Source: Candidatus Sifarchaeum marinoarchaea
GTDB lineage: Archaea; Asgardarchaeota; Sifarchaeia; Borrarchaeales; Borrarchaeaceae
Assembly (NCBI GenBank): GCA_016294985.1
Contig: JAECRW010000102.1
Coordinates: 1-5,855 of the forward strand
Reading direction: 5' to 3'
Length of the DNA stretch: 5,855 bases
Shown here one piece after another: positions 5,652-5,855 of this stretch. A program made the position numbers and the translations under genes. Each line of letters begins with the position of its first letter. Within the stretch, counting starts at the first letter, position 1. The notes beneath the pieces are model-generated. The model did not search any database. It was given only the letters and a program-made list of their open reading frames with translations, and was not told where the DNA came from.

Positions 5652-5697
5652 AAATTACATATAGTTAGAATAATTTCACTCTTTAAATTCATAATAT

Positions 5698-5702
5698 AGG
5701 TG
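5698..5702 (+). promoter_or_regulatory. ribosome binding site of the TrmB-family gene
   Basis: AGGTG ends 6 bases before ATG 5709 and selects it over an in-frame GTG at 5700, which overlaps the site itself. A TAG at 5697-5699 closes the frame upstream. Two TATA-like runs precede it, TTACATATAG (5655-5664) and TTTAAATT (5682-5689); the first has the roughly 50-base distance to the start codon seen at the other promoters here. Confidence 0.6.
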
Positions 5703-5708
5703 TTACGA

Positions 5709-5855
5709 ATGAGTTCACGAGTGAGAGATTCACTCAAAGGATTAGGTTTAACAGACTATGAAATTAGTGTATATATGACGTTATTACACTTAGGACCTTC
5801 CCCTGCAAGTGAAATAAGTGACGATAGTAATGTACCTCTCTCAAAAATTTATGAA
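5709..5855 (+). CDS. TrmB-family transcriptional regulator, N-terminal part (cut by window edge)
   Basis: The first 49 codons are present, all open to the end of the window. LKGLGLTDYEISVYMTLL (residues 9-26) followed by GPSPASEISDDSNVPLSKIYE is the N-terminal winged-helix signature of the TrmB family: leucine-glycine-leucine, then T-x-x-E-x-x-V-Y, and a recognition helix ending in S/R-x-I/V-Y. TrmB proteins are mainly archaeal and often control sugar transport and metabolism by binding a sugar in their C-terminal domain, which lies outside the window here. The gene starts 57 bases after the GH57-like gene on the same strand, with no T-tract of five or more between them, so read-through transcription is possible. 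Together with the neighbour this suggests control of glycan-related genes, an inference from context only. Confidence 0.88.
   Translation, partial: MSSRVRDSLKGLGLTDYEISVYMTLLHLGPSPASEISDDSNVPLSKIYE

Overview
The window looks like a piece of an AT-rich archaeal chromosome. Evidence for an archaeon: a TrmB-type regulator at the right edge, promoters built from a TATA box about 25 bases upstream of an inferred transcription start (clearest at 455-463), short T-tracts instead of strong hairpin terminators, and a gene set (plant-type asparaginase, HxlR regulator, DUF362 protein, zinc dehydrogenase, GH57-like enzyme) common in archaea. A Bathyarchaeia- or Asgard-like organism would fit, but no marker gene here settles the lineage.

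Layout. 2-172 (+) is the C-terminal end of an isoaspartyl peptidase/asparaginase. 173-510 has no long gene, but its minus strand carries a small cysteine-containing reading frame (275-382) that may be the 3' part of a 50-residue gene broken by a 2-base shift, followed by a T8 tract. 511-876 (+) is an HxlR-family winged-helix regulator with a textbook archaeal promoter and ribosome binding site. It runs tail to tail into a minus-strand pair: a zinc-dependent medium-chain dehydrogenase (2030-3061) followed 33 bases later by a DUF362 protein (869-1996) with a cysteine-rich tail. The HxlR and DUF362 genes overlap by 8 bases at their stop codons.

3062-3446 is a 385-base divergent intergenic region. 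It holds a dehydrogenase promoter with a 19-bp imperfect palindrome over its TATA box, and nothing convincing on the other side. 3447-5651 (+) is a 734-residue membrane-anchored, outward-facing protein with an Ig/CARDB-like domain and a GH57-type glycoside hydrolase domain. 57 bases later a TrmB-family regulator begins (5709, +) and is cut by the window edge.

How the parts may fit (inference). The dehydrogenase and DUF362 gene probably form one transcript for an oxidoreductive step on a polyol, alcohol, amino alcohol or aldehyde; the DUF362 tail may hold an iron-sulphur cluster. The HxlR protein, from a family that includes thiol-based sensors of reactive aldehydes, is a plausible but unproved regulator of its neighbours. 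The GH57-like protein and TrmB regulator look like a second, carbohydrate-related unit at the cell surface. No mobile element, CRISPR array, tRNA or rRNA was recognised. The most unusual items are the GH57-like protein with its altered first motif, the DUF362 tail whose cysteine pattern recalls NuoB/hydrogenase small subunits, and the possibly broken small gene.
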